In this document: positions 25,540 to 34,541 of the stretch, in pieces | Layout of the letters: each line of letters starts with the position of its first letter | How positions within the stretch are numbered: position 1 is the first letter of the stretch | Source: Candidatus Zhuqueibacterota bacterium | GTDB lineage: Bacteria > Zhuqueibacterota > Zhuqueibacteria > Thermofontimicrobiales > Thiofontviventaceae | Length of the DNA: 64,000 bases | Direction of reading: 5' to 3' | Assembly: GCA_016931935.1 (NCBI GenBank) | Contig: JAFGDW010000369.1 | Span: 1-64,000 of the forward strand | Notes under the pieces: model-generated | Told to the model about the DNA's origin: nothing | Database searches by the model: none | Seen by the model: the letters and a program-made list of their open reading frames with translations, nothing else | Translations under genes and position numbers: made by a program

Positions 25540-28470
25540 ATGATTCAAATCAACAAGAAAATAGCCGCTGTTGTCTGGGCAACCTTCTTCATATTCGAGT
25601 GCGTCACTCTGCATGCACGTGTTGATAATTTTATTGCGCACAAATATAGCGAGGGTGATTTCAGACTTGTTGATCAGCAAAAATCGGCTGTAATTTATTT
25701 CGACCAAAACGATTATAAAGTCGTGGATATCGCTGTGCATCTGTTGGCTGACGATATTCGGAATGTCACGGGAATTACTCCTCAATTGACTGCCAATTGG
25801 GATGAAGTTAATTCCAATGTTGTGATCATTGGTACAATTGGCCGTAACGACATCATTGATGACCTTATTAAAACGGGTAGGATAGATGCATCGAGGATCG
25901 ATGGTCAATGGGAAAGTTATGCGCTGCAGGTTATTGAAAGTCCAACTACGAAAATTCAGTCAGCATTAGTCATTTTCGGTAGCGACAGGCGGGGAACGGC
26001 GTACGGTGTATTCGAACTGTCGAAGCAAATAGGTGTTTCGCCCTGGTATTGGTGGGCAGATGTTCCCTTTCTACAAAAAGATAGGCTTATTATTGAGCAC
26101 GGATTTTACTCCGATGGCCCGCCATCTGTAAAGTTCCGTGGCATTTTTATCAATGATGAAGATTGGGGATTAAAGCCCTGGGCCTCCAAAACATTCGATC
26201 CCGGCCTTGGCGACATTGGTCCTAAAACGTATCGGCGCATATTTGAACTGCTGTTGCGGCTAAGAGCGAATCATTGTTGGCCGGCGATGCATGAATGCAT
26301 CAAACCGTTCAATTATTATCCGGAAAATAAACAAATCGCTGATGATTATGCGATTGTCATGGGCTCAGCCCATTGCGAGCCATTGTTGTTCAATAACGCT
26401 ACGGAATGGAACTCAAATACGATGGGCGAGTGGCGCTATGATACCAATAGTGAGTCAATTTGTGATGTCCTGGACAGGCGTATAGCTGAAAATGGAAAAT
26501 TCGAAAATGTGTATACTGTCGGCATGCGGGGATTGCATGACGCGGCAATGCGTGGTAATCTGAAACTTGAACAACAGGTAACGCTGCTGGAACAGGCGAT
26601 TGCGGATCAACGCGGCATCCTGACAAAACATATCAACAAGAAAATTACTGACATTCCACAAGTTTTCATTCCTTATAAAGAAGTGTTAAAACTTTATAAC
26701 AACGGATTAAAAGTTCCCGATGATGTCACGCTTATGTGGGTGGATGATAATTTCGGATATATCCGCCGTTTAAGCAATCCGATAGAACGGGACCGATCCG
26801 GAGGCAGCGGCATCTATTATCACCTTTCCTATTTGGGACCGCCGCATGAATATCTATGGATATCTTCAACCGCGCCCGCGCTAATTTGGGAAGAAATGAC
26901 GAAAGCCTATCAGTTTGATGCCAGGGAAATCTGGGTCGCCAATGTCGGGGATATTAAGCCATGCGAATATGCAATGTCCTTCTTTCTTGATTTGGCCTGG
27001 GATATTAATATGGTTAATCATTCCAATATCTCCTCGCATTTATTGCAATGGTTGACATCTATCTTTAGCGATGAATTTTCAATGGACATCTTTGACATCA
27101 TGCATGAATTTATTGCATTGTCCTTTGAGCGAAAAGTAGAGCATTTGGCTTTCGGTGAAGAATTTAGTTTTAGTGATAAAACGGAGCTATGGGAAGATAC
27201 GGAATACAGTTTTGTAAACTATCGTGAAGCAGAAAAGCGTCTGATGCGATTTCAGGCCATTAGTAAACGCGCCGTTGAGCTGTCGACGAAAATGCCGGAA
27301 TTGCTAAAACCAGCATATTTCGAATTAGTTTATTATCCGATCGTTGCCGGGAATTATATGAATGCGAAAATTCTATTGGCACAGCAGAACCGCTGGTATG
27401 CAAAACAGGGCCGAAATATGACAAACCAGCTCGCCAGGCAATCGCAGGCCTACTACGACAGTGTTTGTATTATTACTGACGAATATAATAAGTTGCTAAA
27501 CGGAAAATGGAAATACATGATGTCCTGGCAACAACATCCGGCGGGGGTTTATTATAAAATGCCGCCGTTGAGAAACATTACTCTCGACAAAAACGCTGGA
27601 ATGGGCGTGCGGGTTGAGGGGCAGCATATTACTCAAGGCATTAATAAAAGTCAGGCATTGCCCTGTTTTAATTCGCTTTATAATGAAAGTCACTATGTTG
27701 AGATTTTCAATAAAGGAACAATGCCATTTACATGGGAGGCATCAGCAAATCAGGACTGGATTCAACTGAGTAAATCAACGGGAACCACTGCTGCTGAAGA
27801 ACGCATTTGGGTAAGCATTGACTGGAGTCAGGCTCCTGCAAATGATAGCAACGGAGAAATCAAAATTCAGGGAGCCGGACGGGAAGAAATAATTGATGTG
27901 TATGCATTTCATCCGAGCTCACCGGCCAAGGAAGATCTGTTAGGTGTGTTTGTGGAAAACGCCGGGGTTATTTCCATCCCCGCTGAAAATTACCACCGGA
28001 AATTAGAATCCGAAGGGATTACATGGGAAACCATTCCTGACCTGGGACTAACTGGCAGCTCAGTGACTATGTTTCCGGCGACAGTTGAGCACGGGGGCGG
28101 CAATCATCCTGATGCGCCGCATTTGGAATATGATATTTATACATTTAATTCCGGCATTATTGAAATTCACACGTTTGTGTTGCCCGTGTTTCCAATCAAT
28201 GGTTTTCGATGGGCGCATTATAGCATCTCCATCGATGACGGACGGCCGCAGAAAAGGGACATCAGCGTCCCTGAAAAAAGTTCGGAATGGGCGGACAATG
28301 TCCGGCGGAATGCGTCCAAAAATATTACTCGGCACTATCTTGACAAACCGGGCAAACATACGGTCAAATTGTGGAAAGTAGATACCGGGCTTGTTTTCGA
28401 TAAAATTATTATCGATTTCGGCGGGCTAAAACCGTCATATCTTGGACCGGATGAAACGATTATCAAATAA
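25540..28470 (+). CDS. GH115 alpha-glucuronidase, secreted
   Basis: A 976-residue enzyme. The GH115 family removes (4-O-methyl-)glucuronic acid alpha-1,2-linked to xylan or other glycans. The N-terminal GH67/GH115 domain (VVDIAVHLLADDIRNVTG, RGTAYGVFELSKQIG, PWYWWADVPF) and the catalytic barrel (RGIFINDEDWGLKPW, RANHCWPAMHE, LMWVDDNFGYIRR) are intact, followed by a helical segment, a BACON-like stretch (WEASANQDWIQLS) and the C-terminal beta domain (WAHYSISIDDGRPQ). ATG 25540 gives a signal sequence; a TTG at 25483 in frame right after the previous stop is less likely. Glu/Asp identities in the active site were not assigned. Confidence 0.9.
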   Translation: MIQINKKIAAVVWATFFIFECVTLHARVDNFIAHKYSEGDFRLVDQQKSAVIYFDQNDYKVVDIAVHLLADDIRNVTGITPQLTANWDEVNSNVVIIGTIGRNDIIDDLIKTGRIDASRIDGQWESYALQVIESPTTKIQSALVIFGSDRRGTAYGVFELSKQIGVSPWYWWADVPFLQKDRLIIEHGFYSDGPPSVKFRGIFINDEDWGLKPWASKTFDPGLGDIGPKTYRRIFELLLRLRANHCWPAMHECIKPFNYYPENKQIADDYAIVMGSAHCEPLLFNNATEWNSNTMGEWRYDTNSESICDVLDRRIAENGKFENVYTVGMRGLHDAAMRGNLKLEQQVTLLEQAIADQRGILTKHINKKITDIPQVFIPYKEVLKLYNNGLKVPDDVTLMWVDDNFGYIRRLSNPIERDRSGGSGIYYHLSYLGPPHEYLWISSTAPALIWEEMTKAYQFDAREIWVANVGDIKPCEYAMSFFLDLAWDINMVNHSNISSHLLQWLTSIFSDEFSMDIFDIMHEFIALSFERKVEHLAFGEEFSFSDKTELWEDTEYSFVNYREAEKRLMRFQAISKRAVELSTKMPELLKPAYFELVYYPIVAGNYMNAKILLAQQNRWYAKQGRNMTNQLARQSQAYYDSVCIITDEYNKLLNGKWKYMMSWQQHPAGVYYKMPPLRNITLDKNAGMGVRVEGQHITQGINKSQALPCFNSLYNESHYVEIFNKGTMPFTWEASANQDWIQLSKSTGTTAAEERIWVSIDWSQAPANDSNGEIKIQGAGREEIIDVYAFHPSSPAKEDLLGVFVENAGVISIPAENYHRKLESEGITWETIPDLGLTGSSVTMFPATVEHGGGNHPDAPHLEYDIYTFNSGIIEIHTFVLPVFPINGFRWAHYSISIDDGRPQKRDISVPEKSSEWADNVRRNASKNITRHYLDKPGKHTVKLWKVDTGLVFDKIIIDFGGLKPSYLGPDETIIK

Positions 28471-28510
28471 ATGTGGGTGGTACTAATTCATAAAGCGAGG
28501 GAATTTTTTT

Positions 28511-30622
28511 ATGACTATTTTGGGTCTTCACATTCTTGATGCGATGCTGATACTTGGCTACTTTATCGCGCTGATTCTGATTGGCGCGATTGTCTCCAAA
28601 CGAATAAAAAATCAGGAAGATTTTTTAATGGGCGGGCGTACGATCGGCACGGTGTTGCAAACATTTATGAATTTTGGCATGGCGACGGGTTCCGATGTTC
28701 CGGTCGGCGCGGCGCGCGAGACGTTCCGCCAGGGCATGGCCGGCATTTGGGTGCATCTGTTTACGCTGTTCGCCACACCGTTTTACTGGATCACCACCGT
28801 CTGGCAACGAAGGCTCAGAATAAGTTCGATGGCGGAAGTGTTCCGGTTGCGCTACGAAAGCCGCGCGCTGGAGGCGCTGTACGCGATAATCGGCATATTT
28901 TTCTTAATTGCATCGATTAGCATGGCGATGGTTGCGCTTCAGAAAACTGTTCAAATAATCATGCCTAAGGAAGTGTTTCAATTATCAATTGCTGAAAAGC
29001 AAATGATTGAAAATTTTGATCGAATGCATATTTTGGACACACAAAAGCAGGATCGTGAATTAAATGATGTTGAAAAAAATGAATATAAAAAACTGCAGGC
29101 CCTTAATTCGATAGGCAAAGTAAAATCCAGTATTTCAGTCATCAATCCGACAATATTTTTGCTCTCGCTATCGCTGATCTTGCTGTTTTACACGGTCGCC
29201 GGTGGCATCATTGCCGCGGCAATTACCGACGCATTTCAGGGGGTGCTGCTGATTGTGCTGTCTGTTTTGTTGCTGCCATTCGGGCTTATTAAAACAGGTG
29301 GATTTTCAGGCTTGCATGATATCGTGCCGGCGTCGTTTTTTAATTTATTTGGCACGTTGGCGACCAGTGAATATCCCTGGTATTACGTCGCATCATTAGT
29401 AGTTATCGGATTGATTGTATTTGAATCATCACCGCAAAATCCACAGGTGATGGGGAGCGCTAAAGACGAAGAATCATCAAGAATGGGGCGAATTACCGGC
29501 AATATGATGAAACGCGTTACGATTGTGATGTGGGGATTCACCGGCGTGGTCGGTTATGCGTTGTACCGTAATAATATTTCCGATCCTGATATGTTGTGGG
29601 GATACATGTCGCGCCAGTTGCTTGGCCCCGGCCTGATCGGATTAATGGTCGTCTGTCTGCTGGCGGCGTTGCAATCGTCGGCATCGGCGATGATGGTGTC
29701 GTCCAGCGCGTTGTTTACACGGACAATTTATGAACCGCTGTTCCCCAACCGGCCGGAGAAAGAATTGATTCTGGTCAATCGCATCGTGACAGTGTTTGTT
29801 CTGGTAGCGTCTATTTTCATCACGCTGTATTTTCAGGATTTCCTGCGCGTGTTTAAATTGATGCTGTCAATCGGCCTGGTGTTCGGTCCGCCGTTCTGGA
29901 TTGCCATTATCTGGCGCAAGGCCACGTCAAAAGCCGTTTGGGCGGCGATCATTTACGGCTTTCTCTTCACTGTGATGTTGGGCAATTTCGGCTCTGATTT
30001 TACGACATTTTCAAAGTCTGATTATTTCTGTCAAAAAACCAATGAACGAACGGTGTTGGTAAACGCAGGAGCGACGGAAGAAGATGTTGAAATGGGAAAA
30101 GCGGATCAGGTTGGACAGGTCATTAAGAAAGAGATGACGATTGAACCCAGGGGCGTTTACTTCGAAAATATTGTCAGGGAATTTCCCGATGATGCCAATT
30201 CACCGCTGATCGGCAAAGGCCGTTTGCGCATCAGTCTTATCTTTCCAAGTCTATTGGGAATTAATATGAAAAATCTCGGCGTTGGTGATTTAAACGCGTT
30301 GGGATTTTATCTGGACATACTCGTGCCATTCCTGCTTATTATCGTTCTGTCATTTTTTACACGAAAAAACACGAAAGAAGGGTTGGATCAATTTTATGGC
30401 CGGCTTCATACGCCTGCGCGGGGAACGCCGGAAGACGACGCCAGAGAAATGGAGCTTACCCGCAAGGATCCGACGCGGTTTAAACAGAATAAATTGTTCC
30501 CCAATAGCAGCATCGAATTGCTGAAACCGACGCGACGAGATACCGTTGGTTTTCTGACGATTTGGGGAGTTGCATTGCTGGTTGTGCTGTTTCTGTTTTT
30601 GTTGACGAAAATTGGCAGTTGA
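28511..30622 (+). CDS. Sodium:solute symporter with two hydrophilic insertions
   Basis: A 703-residue SSS-family carrier, well above the usual ~500. The core is typical (YFIALILIGAIVSKR, EDFLMGGR, TVAGGIIAAAITDAFQGV). Two charged insertions stand out: about residues 150-210 (from MPKEVFQL to IGKVKSSIS) between helices 4 and 5, and about 500-580 (CQKTNERTVLV to IGKGRLRIS) before the last helices. Similar long symporters occur in glycan clusters of Planctomycetes and Bacteroidota relatives. The start follows GAGGGAATTTTTTT. It lies between GH115 and GH2 genes, so uronic acid or oligosaccharide uptake is a reasonable inference. Confidence 0.87.
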   Translation: MTILGLHILDAMLILGYFIALILIGAIVSKRIKNQEDFLMGGRTIGTVLQTFMNFGMATGSDVPVGAARETFRQGMAGIWVHLFTLFATPFYWITTVWQRRLRISSMAEVFRLRYESRALEALYAIIGIFFLIASISMAMVALQKTVQIIMPKEVFQLSIAEKQMIENFDRMHILDTQKQDRELNDVEKNEYKKLQALNSIGKVKSSISVINPTIFLLSLSLILLFYTVAGGIIAAAITDAFQGVLLIVLSVLLLPFGLIKTGGFSGLHDIVPASFFNLFGTLATSEYPWYYVASLVVIGLIVFESSPQNPQVMGSAKDEESSRMGRITGNMMKRVTIVMWGFTGVVGYALYRNNISDPDMLWGYMSRQLLGPGLIGLMVVCLLAALQSSASAMMVSSSALFTRTIYEPLFPNRPEKELILVNRIVTVFVLVASIFITLYFQDFLRVFKLMLSIGLVFGPPFWIAIIWRKATSKAVWAAIIYGFLFTVMLGNFGSDFTTFSKSDYFCQKTNERTVLVNAGATEEDVEMGKADQVGQVIKKEMTIEPRGVYFENIVREFPDDANSPLIGKGRLRISLIFPSLLGINMKNLGVGDLNALGFYLDILVPFLLIIVLSFFTRKNTKEGLDQFYGRLHTPARGTPEDDAREMELTRKDPTRFKQNKLFPNSSIELLKPTRRDTVGFLTIWGVALLVVLFLFLLTKIGS

Positions 30623-30682
30623 TGAAGATATACGATATTGTATACACGAATGACTTGTGTCATGTCAATTAATAATTTATGG

Positions 30683-30720
30683 TTCGACAGGCTCAGCATA
30701 CGTTCACTGAGCCTGTCGAA
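30683..30720. terminator. Perfect hairpin TTCGACAGGCTCAG, possible transcript end
   Basis: Fourteen-base arms, 30683-30696 and 30707-30720, are perfect reverse complements with a 10-base loop. It sits 61 bases after the symporter stop and belongs to the dispersed TTCGACARGCTCAG repeat family. No T-run follows, so an intrinsic terminator role is not proven. Confidence 0.5.
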
Positions 30721-30786
30721 AGGAACATTCGAACGACATAATAAAGATGACATGGCGCTAGTAGAAATTTTAACTAATAAAACATG

Positions 30787-30864
30787 GATTTTCTGAGAAT
30801 GTAGTGGACGTACATGTACGTCCACTACGGCGCAATAACAATAAAAACAAATATTCTGAAAAAT
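30787..30864. repeat. Small element with a perfect 28-base palindrome
   Basis: Positions 30801-30828 are a loopless perfect palindrome (GTAGTGGACGTACA/TGTACGTCCACTAC). It is flanked by imperfect inverted arms, GATTTTCTGAGAAT at 30787-30800 and ATTCTGAAAAATC at 30852-30864. A protein-binding operator, a cruciform-forming site or a tiny non-autonomous element are all possible. It lies 50-130 bases upstream of the GH2 gene. Confidence 0.55.
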
Positions 30865-30915
30865 CAAATGGCCATTCATATTCATTTATAAATAAAAAAT
30901 CAAGGACTATAAACT

Positions 30916-32691
30916 ATGGACATAAAATCACCGCTTATCATCAATGTAGACAACCGAAAAAAGGTGAGTCTCAATGGCAAATGGCAGACAATTGTGGATT
31001 TGTATGACACGGGGTATTACGATTCACACATGGCAATCGAAAAAAACGGCTTCTTCAAGAATGAAAAGCCCAAAGACAAGAGCGATCGGGTGGAATATGA
31101 ATTTACGCCGGCCGACAATCTGATGGTGCCCGGCGACTGGAATACGCAGCGGGAAAAATTGTACTACTACGAAAGCACGGTCTGGTACAAAAAGGATTTC
31201 GATTATGCGTTGCCCAAGGGCCGTCGGCTGTTCGTGTATTTCGGCGGCGCCAATTATATCACAAACGTGTACTGCAATGGCGAGCCGCTTGGCGATCATG
31301 AGGGCGGTTTTACGCCGTTCAATTTCGAGCTCACCAGTCATGTAAAGGAGCAGGATAACTTTATCATCGCCCGGGTGAACGCGGCGCGCAGTTACGATGC
31401 CGTGCCGATGGGCATGACTGATTGGTACAATTACGGCGGCATCACCCGGCGCGTGATGCTGATCGATGTGCCGGAAACATTCATACAGGACTATTTCATT
31501 CAGCTTGAAAAAGGCTCGTTCGACAAAATTTCCGGCCGGATTCAATTGAATGGGACAAAGGCGTCGCAAAAACTAACCATCGGGATTCCCGAAGCCGGAG
31601 TCAGTCACACAATCATGACAAATGATGATGGATACGCGGCGTTCGAATTCACGGCCGAACTGGAATTATGGAGTCCTGAAAATCCGAAACTGTATGATGT
31701 GATTATCAAGGCGGAAACCGATGAGGTGCATGATCAGATCGGATTTCGTTCGATCGAAACAAAGGGGCGGGATATTCTGCTAAATGGAAAATCGATATTT
31801 TTGCGCGGCATCTGCTTTCATGAAGAGAGTCCGTTCCCCAATCAGGGGCGCGCCAGCCGGATGGACGAAGCGGAAATTCTGTTTGGTTGGGTCAAAGAGT
31901 TGAATTGCAATTACGTACGGTTGGCGCACTACACCCATAACGAAAATATGACGCGCGCCGCCGACCGGCTTGGTATTCTGCTCTGGGCGGAAATTCCCGT
32001 CTACTGGAATATGGCCTGGAGCAATAAGGCGACATGTGAAAATGCCAAAAATCAACTGAAGGAAATGATCCACCGCGACAAGAATAAGGCGTCGATCATC
32101 CTGTGGTCGGTCTCCAATGAAACGCCGGTGAGCCTGAAGGAACGCGACGATTTCCTGCTGGAACTGGTAAACATCGCCAAAGGTATCGATCCGACGCGAC
32201 TCACCACCGCAGCCTTGCACACCGGGCATCCCACGGTTTTTACCGACACGCAGACCAAATTCAAAATGGAAGACACCATGGGCCAGCATTTGGATGTCGT
32301 GGCGTTCAACCGCTACATCGGCTGGTACGACGCGTTGCCCGATCACTGTGACAGCGTGGAGTTTGACACGATCTACCCGGACAAGCCGCATATTGTCAGT
32401 GAATTCGGCGCGGGCGGATTGGCCGGACATCACGGTGATAAATTAACGCGCTGGACCGAGGAGTTTCAGGAATACTCGTACGAGAAGCAACTGGCGATGT
32501 ACAAACGCGTGCCGTTTTTACGTGGCTTGTCGCCGTGGATTTTGAAAGACTTCCGCACACCAAAACGACTGCTGCCCGGTATACAAGATGATTGGAACCG
32601 GAAAGGTGTCGTGTCGAATCAGGGCGAGAAGAAGAAAGCGTTTTACGTGTTGCAGAAGTTTTATGCTGAATTGAAGGCGAATTTTAAATGA
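30916..32691 (+). CDS. Glycoside hydrolase family 2, beta-glucuronidase-like, cytoplasmic
   Basis: A 591-residue enzyme without a signal peptide. GH2 sugar-binding domain (LMVPGDWNTQREKLYYYEST, YFGGANYITNVYCNGEPLG), immunoglobulin-like domain, then the catalytic barrel. Acid/base Glu402 in SVSNETP and nucleophile Glu496 in VSEFGAGG are visible. Length and the sequence NWNTQ-like/YYGG-like sugar domain resemble bacterial beta-glucuronidases more than the ~1000-residue beta-galactosidases. It would hydrolyse imported glucuronides in the cytoplasm, in line with the neighbouring GH115 and symporter. Beta-galactosidase or beta-mannosidase activity cannot be excluded. It looks GC-rich compared with its upstream gap. 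Confidence 0.85.
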   Translation: MDIKSPLIINVDNRKKVSLNGKWQTIVDLYDTGYYDSHMAIEKNGFFKNEKPKDKSDRVEYEFTPADNLMVPGDWNTQREKLYYYESTVWYKKDFDYALPKGRRLFVYFGGANYITNVYCNGEPLGDHEGGFTPFNFELTSHVKEQDNFIIARVNAARSYDAVPMGMTDWYNYGGITRRVMLIDVPETFIQDYFIQLEKGSFDKISGRIQLNGTKASQKLTIGIPEAGVSHTIMTNDDGYAAFEFTAELELWSPENPKLYDVIIKAETDEVHDQIGFRSIETKGRDILLNGKSIFLRGICFHEESPFPNQGRASRMDEAEILFGWVKELNCNYVRLAHYTHNENMTRAADRLGILLWAEIPVYWNMAWSNKATCENAKNQLKEMIHRDKNKASIILWSVSNETPVSLKERDDFLLELVNIAKGIDPTRLTTAALHTGHPTVFTDTQTKFKMEDTMGQHLDVVAFNRYIGWYDALPDHCDSVEFDTIYPDKPHIVSEFGAGGLAGHHGDKLTRWTEEFQEYSYEKQLAMYKRVPFLRGLSPWILKDFRTPKRLLPGIQDDWNRKGVVSNQGEKKKAFYVLQKFYAELKANFK

Positions 32692-32737
32692 TAAAAGCTG
32701 AACAAATTTGTCCGGGAATATTGACGGAGAAATGCCA

Positions 32738-34438
32738 ATGAAACGAATTGTATTCATGGCGCTCATCATGTTATCGATATATGTGATTGCGGTAGCGAAG
32801 CCAACGTCCGGCCTGCAAATAACTTCCGTGGGAGACAGATCCGTTGTCATTGCCAATAAAAAACAACCGTCGGAAAAAATTAGTTTCGTTCTGAATGAAC
32901 AGACGCCAGTTCGTTGGGGCGATGTTCCATTGTCGACTCGTGAGGCAAACCTCGACACCGCGCGGTTGTCAATAATGATCCGTGATTTACAGGCGCACCC
33001 GAATGTGATTGTGAAACAATTCGACATTCCAAAAAACAGAGAGTTGCCGCATTTGCGCTGGACACTTTTCATGAATTCAGTTGACGACGGCGTTGACATC
33101 ACCTGGCTGATTGAAACATTTCGCGAAGGATTGCCTGAATTTTACGGCGTTCAGCCCGGCCTTCTGTTGAGTGAAAGCCAATTCGCGGGGAAAAAGCAAT
33201 CCCGCGTCGCTTCAGCTCTCCGGGACGGTCAATGGCGCGCTATTCCTGCGCAACAGCAATCCGTCGCCGCCCCGACGCCGCTCGGGCTGGCTGTTGATGC
33301 TCTCATGGCCGATGAAAATGTGAACGGATTACAAGGCGCTGTTCAGATTAGTCCGGTCGATTGCGGTTTGATTGCGAAGAAGGCTGCTAATGAAAAAAAT
33401 GTCTGCGCAATGTATTGGGAAAATACATCGCATGTAATTGCTGAGTCGTCAACCGAAAGTTTGAAAGCAATTGTGAATATCGGTAACATCCCGCCGTTTG
33501 TCAAACGCGTGGTACGCGGGAAAATATATTGGGTGGATGGAACAGCGGATGATGTAATGGATCATTTTATCGGTGATTTTAAAGGCGAGCGTCTTAAAGG
33601 TAAACTGCGCGTTGCCACCTGTCAATTTCCCATTTCATTTGATATTAAAAAAAATGCAGCGTGGATAGCGAAACAGATGCGGATCGCCAAATTGCAAAAT
33701 TGCGACATCGCCCATTTTGCCGAAGGCGCGCTGTCGGGCTACGCCAAAGCAGACTTCGACAGTTTCGCTGGTTACAATTGGGAACAGCTATGGGCAGAAA
33801 CAGATTCGATTTTAGCATTGGCCAAAGAGTTGAAATTGTGGCTCGTTTTAGGAAGCGCGCATAAACTCAGCGGCGCGAACAAGCCGCACAATTCGCTGTA
33901 TGTAATCAATCCCGATGGAGAGATTATCGACCGTTACGACAAACGATTCTGCACCACCGGCGATTTGAATTTTTATTCGCCGGGCAATCATTTTACGACA
34001 TTTGAAATTAACAACGTCACATGCGGGCTGCTCATCTGTTACGATTTGCGCTTCCCGGAACTGTATCGGGAATACGTCAAACTTAATACGGATGTCATTT
34101 TTCATTCGTTCAACAATTCGCGGCACAGCATCGATTGCATTCATCCGAAAATTATGCCAATCACCGCGCAAACGCGCGCCGGGACGAACGGCCTGTATAT
34201 TTCAATCAATAACTCGTCGGCGCCGTACGGTTGGCCCAGCCAATTTATTACACCTGATGGTCTGGTCAATGGCAAGCTGGAAGCCAATAAGCCGGGTATT
34301 CTGATTTCGGATGTTGATACATCGATTGATTTCTATGACGCCAGTAAACCCTATCGGTTGGATGCGATTAACGGGAAATTGAACAGCGGGGAAACGGTGA
34401 AAGATGAGCGGTCGGAGAATAGAAGGATATTCAGATAG
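32738..34438 (+). CDS. Exported nitrilase-superfamily (C-N hydrolase) protein with novel N-terminal domain
   Basis: A 566-residue protein. ATG 32738 is chosen because GGAG at 32726-32729 gives normal spacing; earlier in-frame starts are too close or upstream. A signal peptide (to about residue 22) is followed by about 260 residues of no recognised family, then a full C-N hydrolase domain with the triad Glu329 (HFAEGAL), Lys402 (YDKRFC) and Cys434 (LICYDLRFPELYR). The family cleaves nitriles or amides. Export and the long N-terminal domain set it apart from normal cytoplasmic nitrilases. It follows the GH2 gene by 46 bases. It might release acyl or amine groups from amide-bearing sugars, but that is a guess. 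Confidence 0.8.
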   Translation: MKRIVFMALIMLSIYVIAVAKPTSGLQITSVGDRSVVIANKKQPSEKISFVLNEQTPVRWGDVPLSTREANLDTARLSIMIRDLQAHPNVIVKQFDIPKNRELPHLRWTLFMNSVDDGVDITWLIETFREGLPEFYGVQPGLLLSESQFAGKKQSRVASALRDGQWRAIPAQQQSVAAPTPLGLAVDALMADENVNGLQGAVQISPVDCGLIAKKAANEKNVCAMYWENTSHVIAESSTESLKAIVNIGNIPPFVKRVVRGKIYWVDGTADDVMDHFIGDFKGERLKGKLRVATCQFPISFDIKKNAAWIAKQMRIAKLQNCDIAHFAEGALSGYAKADFDSFAGYNWEQLWAETDSILALAKELKLWLVLGSAHKLSGANKPHNSLYVINPDGEIIDRYDKRFCTTGDLNFYSPGNHFTTFEINNVTCGLLICYDLRFPELYREYVKLNTDVIFHSFNNSRHSIDCIHPKIMPITAQTRAGTNGLYISINNSSAPYGWPSQFITPDGLVNGKLEANKPGILISDVDTSIDFYDASKPYRLDAINGKLNSGETVKDERSENRRIFR

Positions 34439-34541
34439 ATTTATTTTGAGATGATAAGATTTGTCAGTTTAAAAAGCAATTATAGTTAGTCCTTGCATGG
34501 TTGTAAAATTGTATTTAGTGATTACAATGGGGATTAATAGG

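Noticed and set aside
30804-31007. 67-codon plus-strand frame overlapping the GH2 start
   Set aside because: It begins inside a palindromic repeat and overlaps the GH2 gene in another frame.
31024-32433. Two minus-strand open frames of 181 and 217 codons
   Set aside because: Both are antisense to the GH2 gene, whose catalytic Glu residues are in place.
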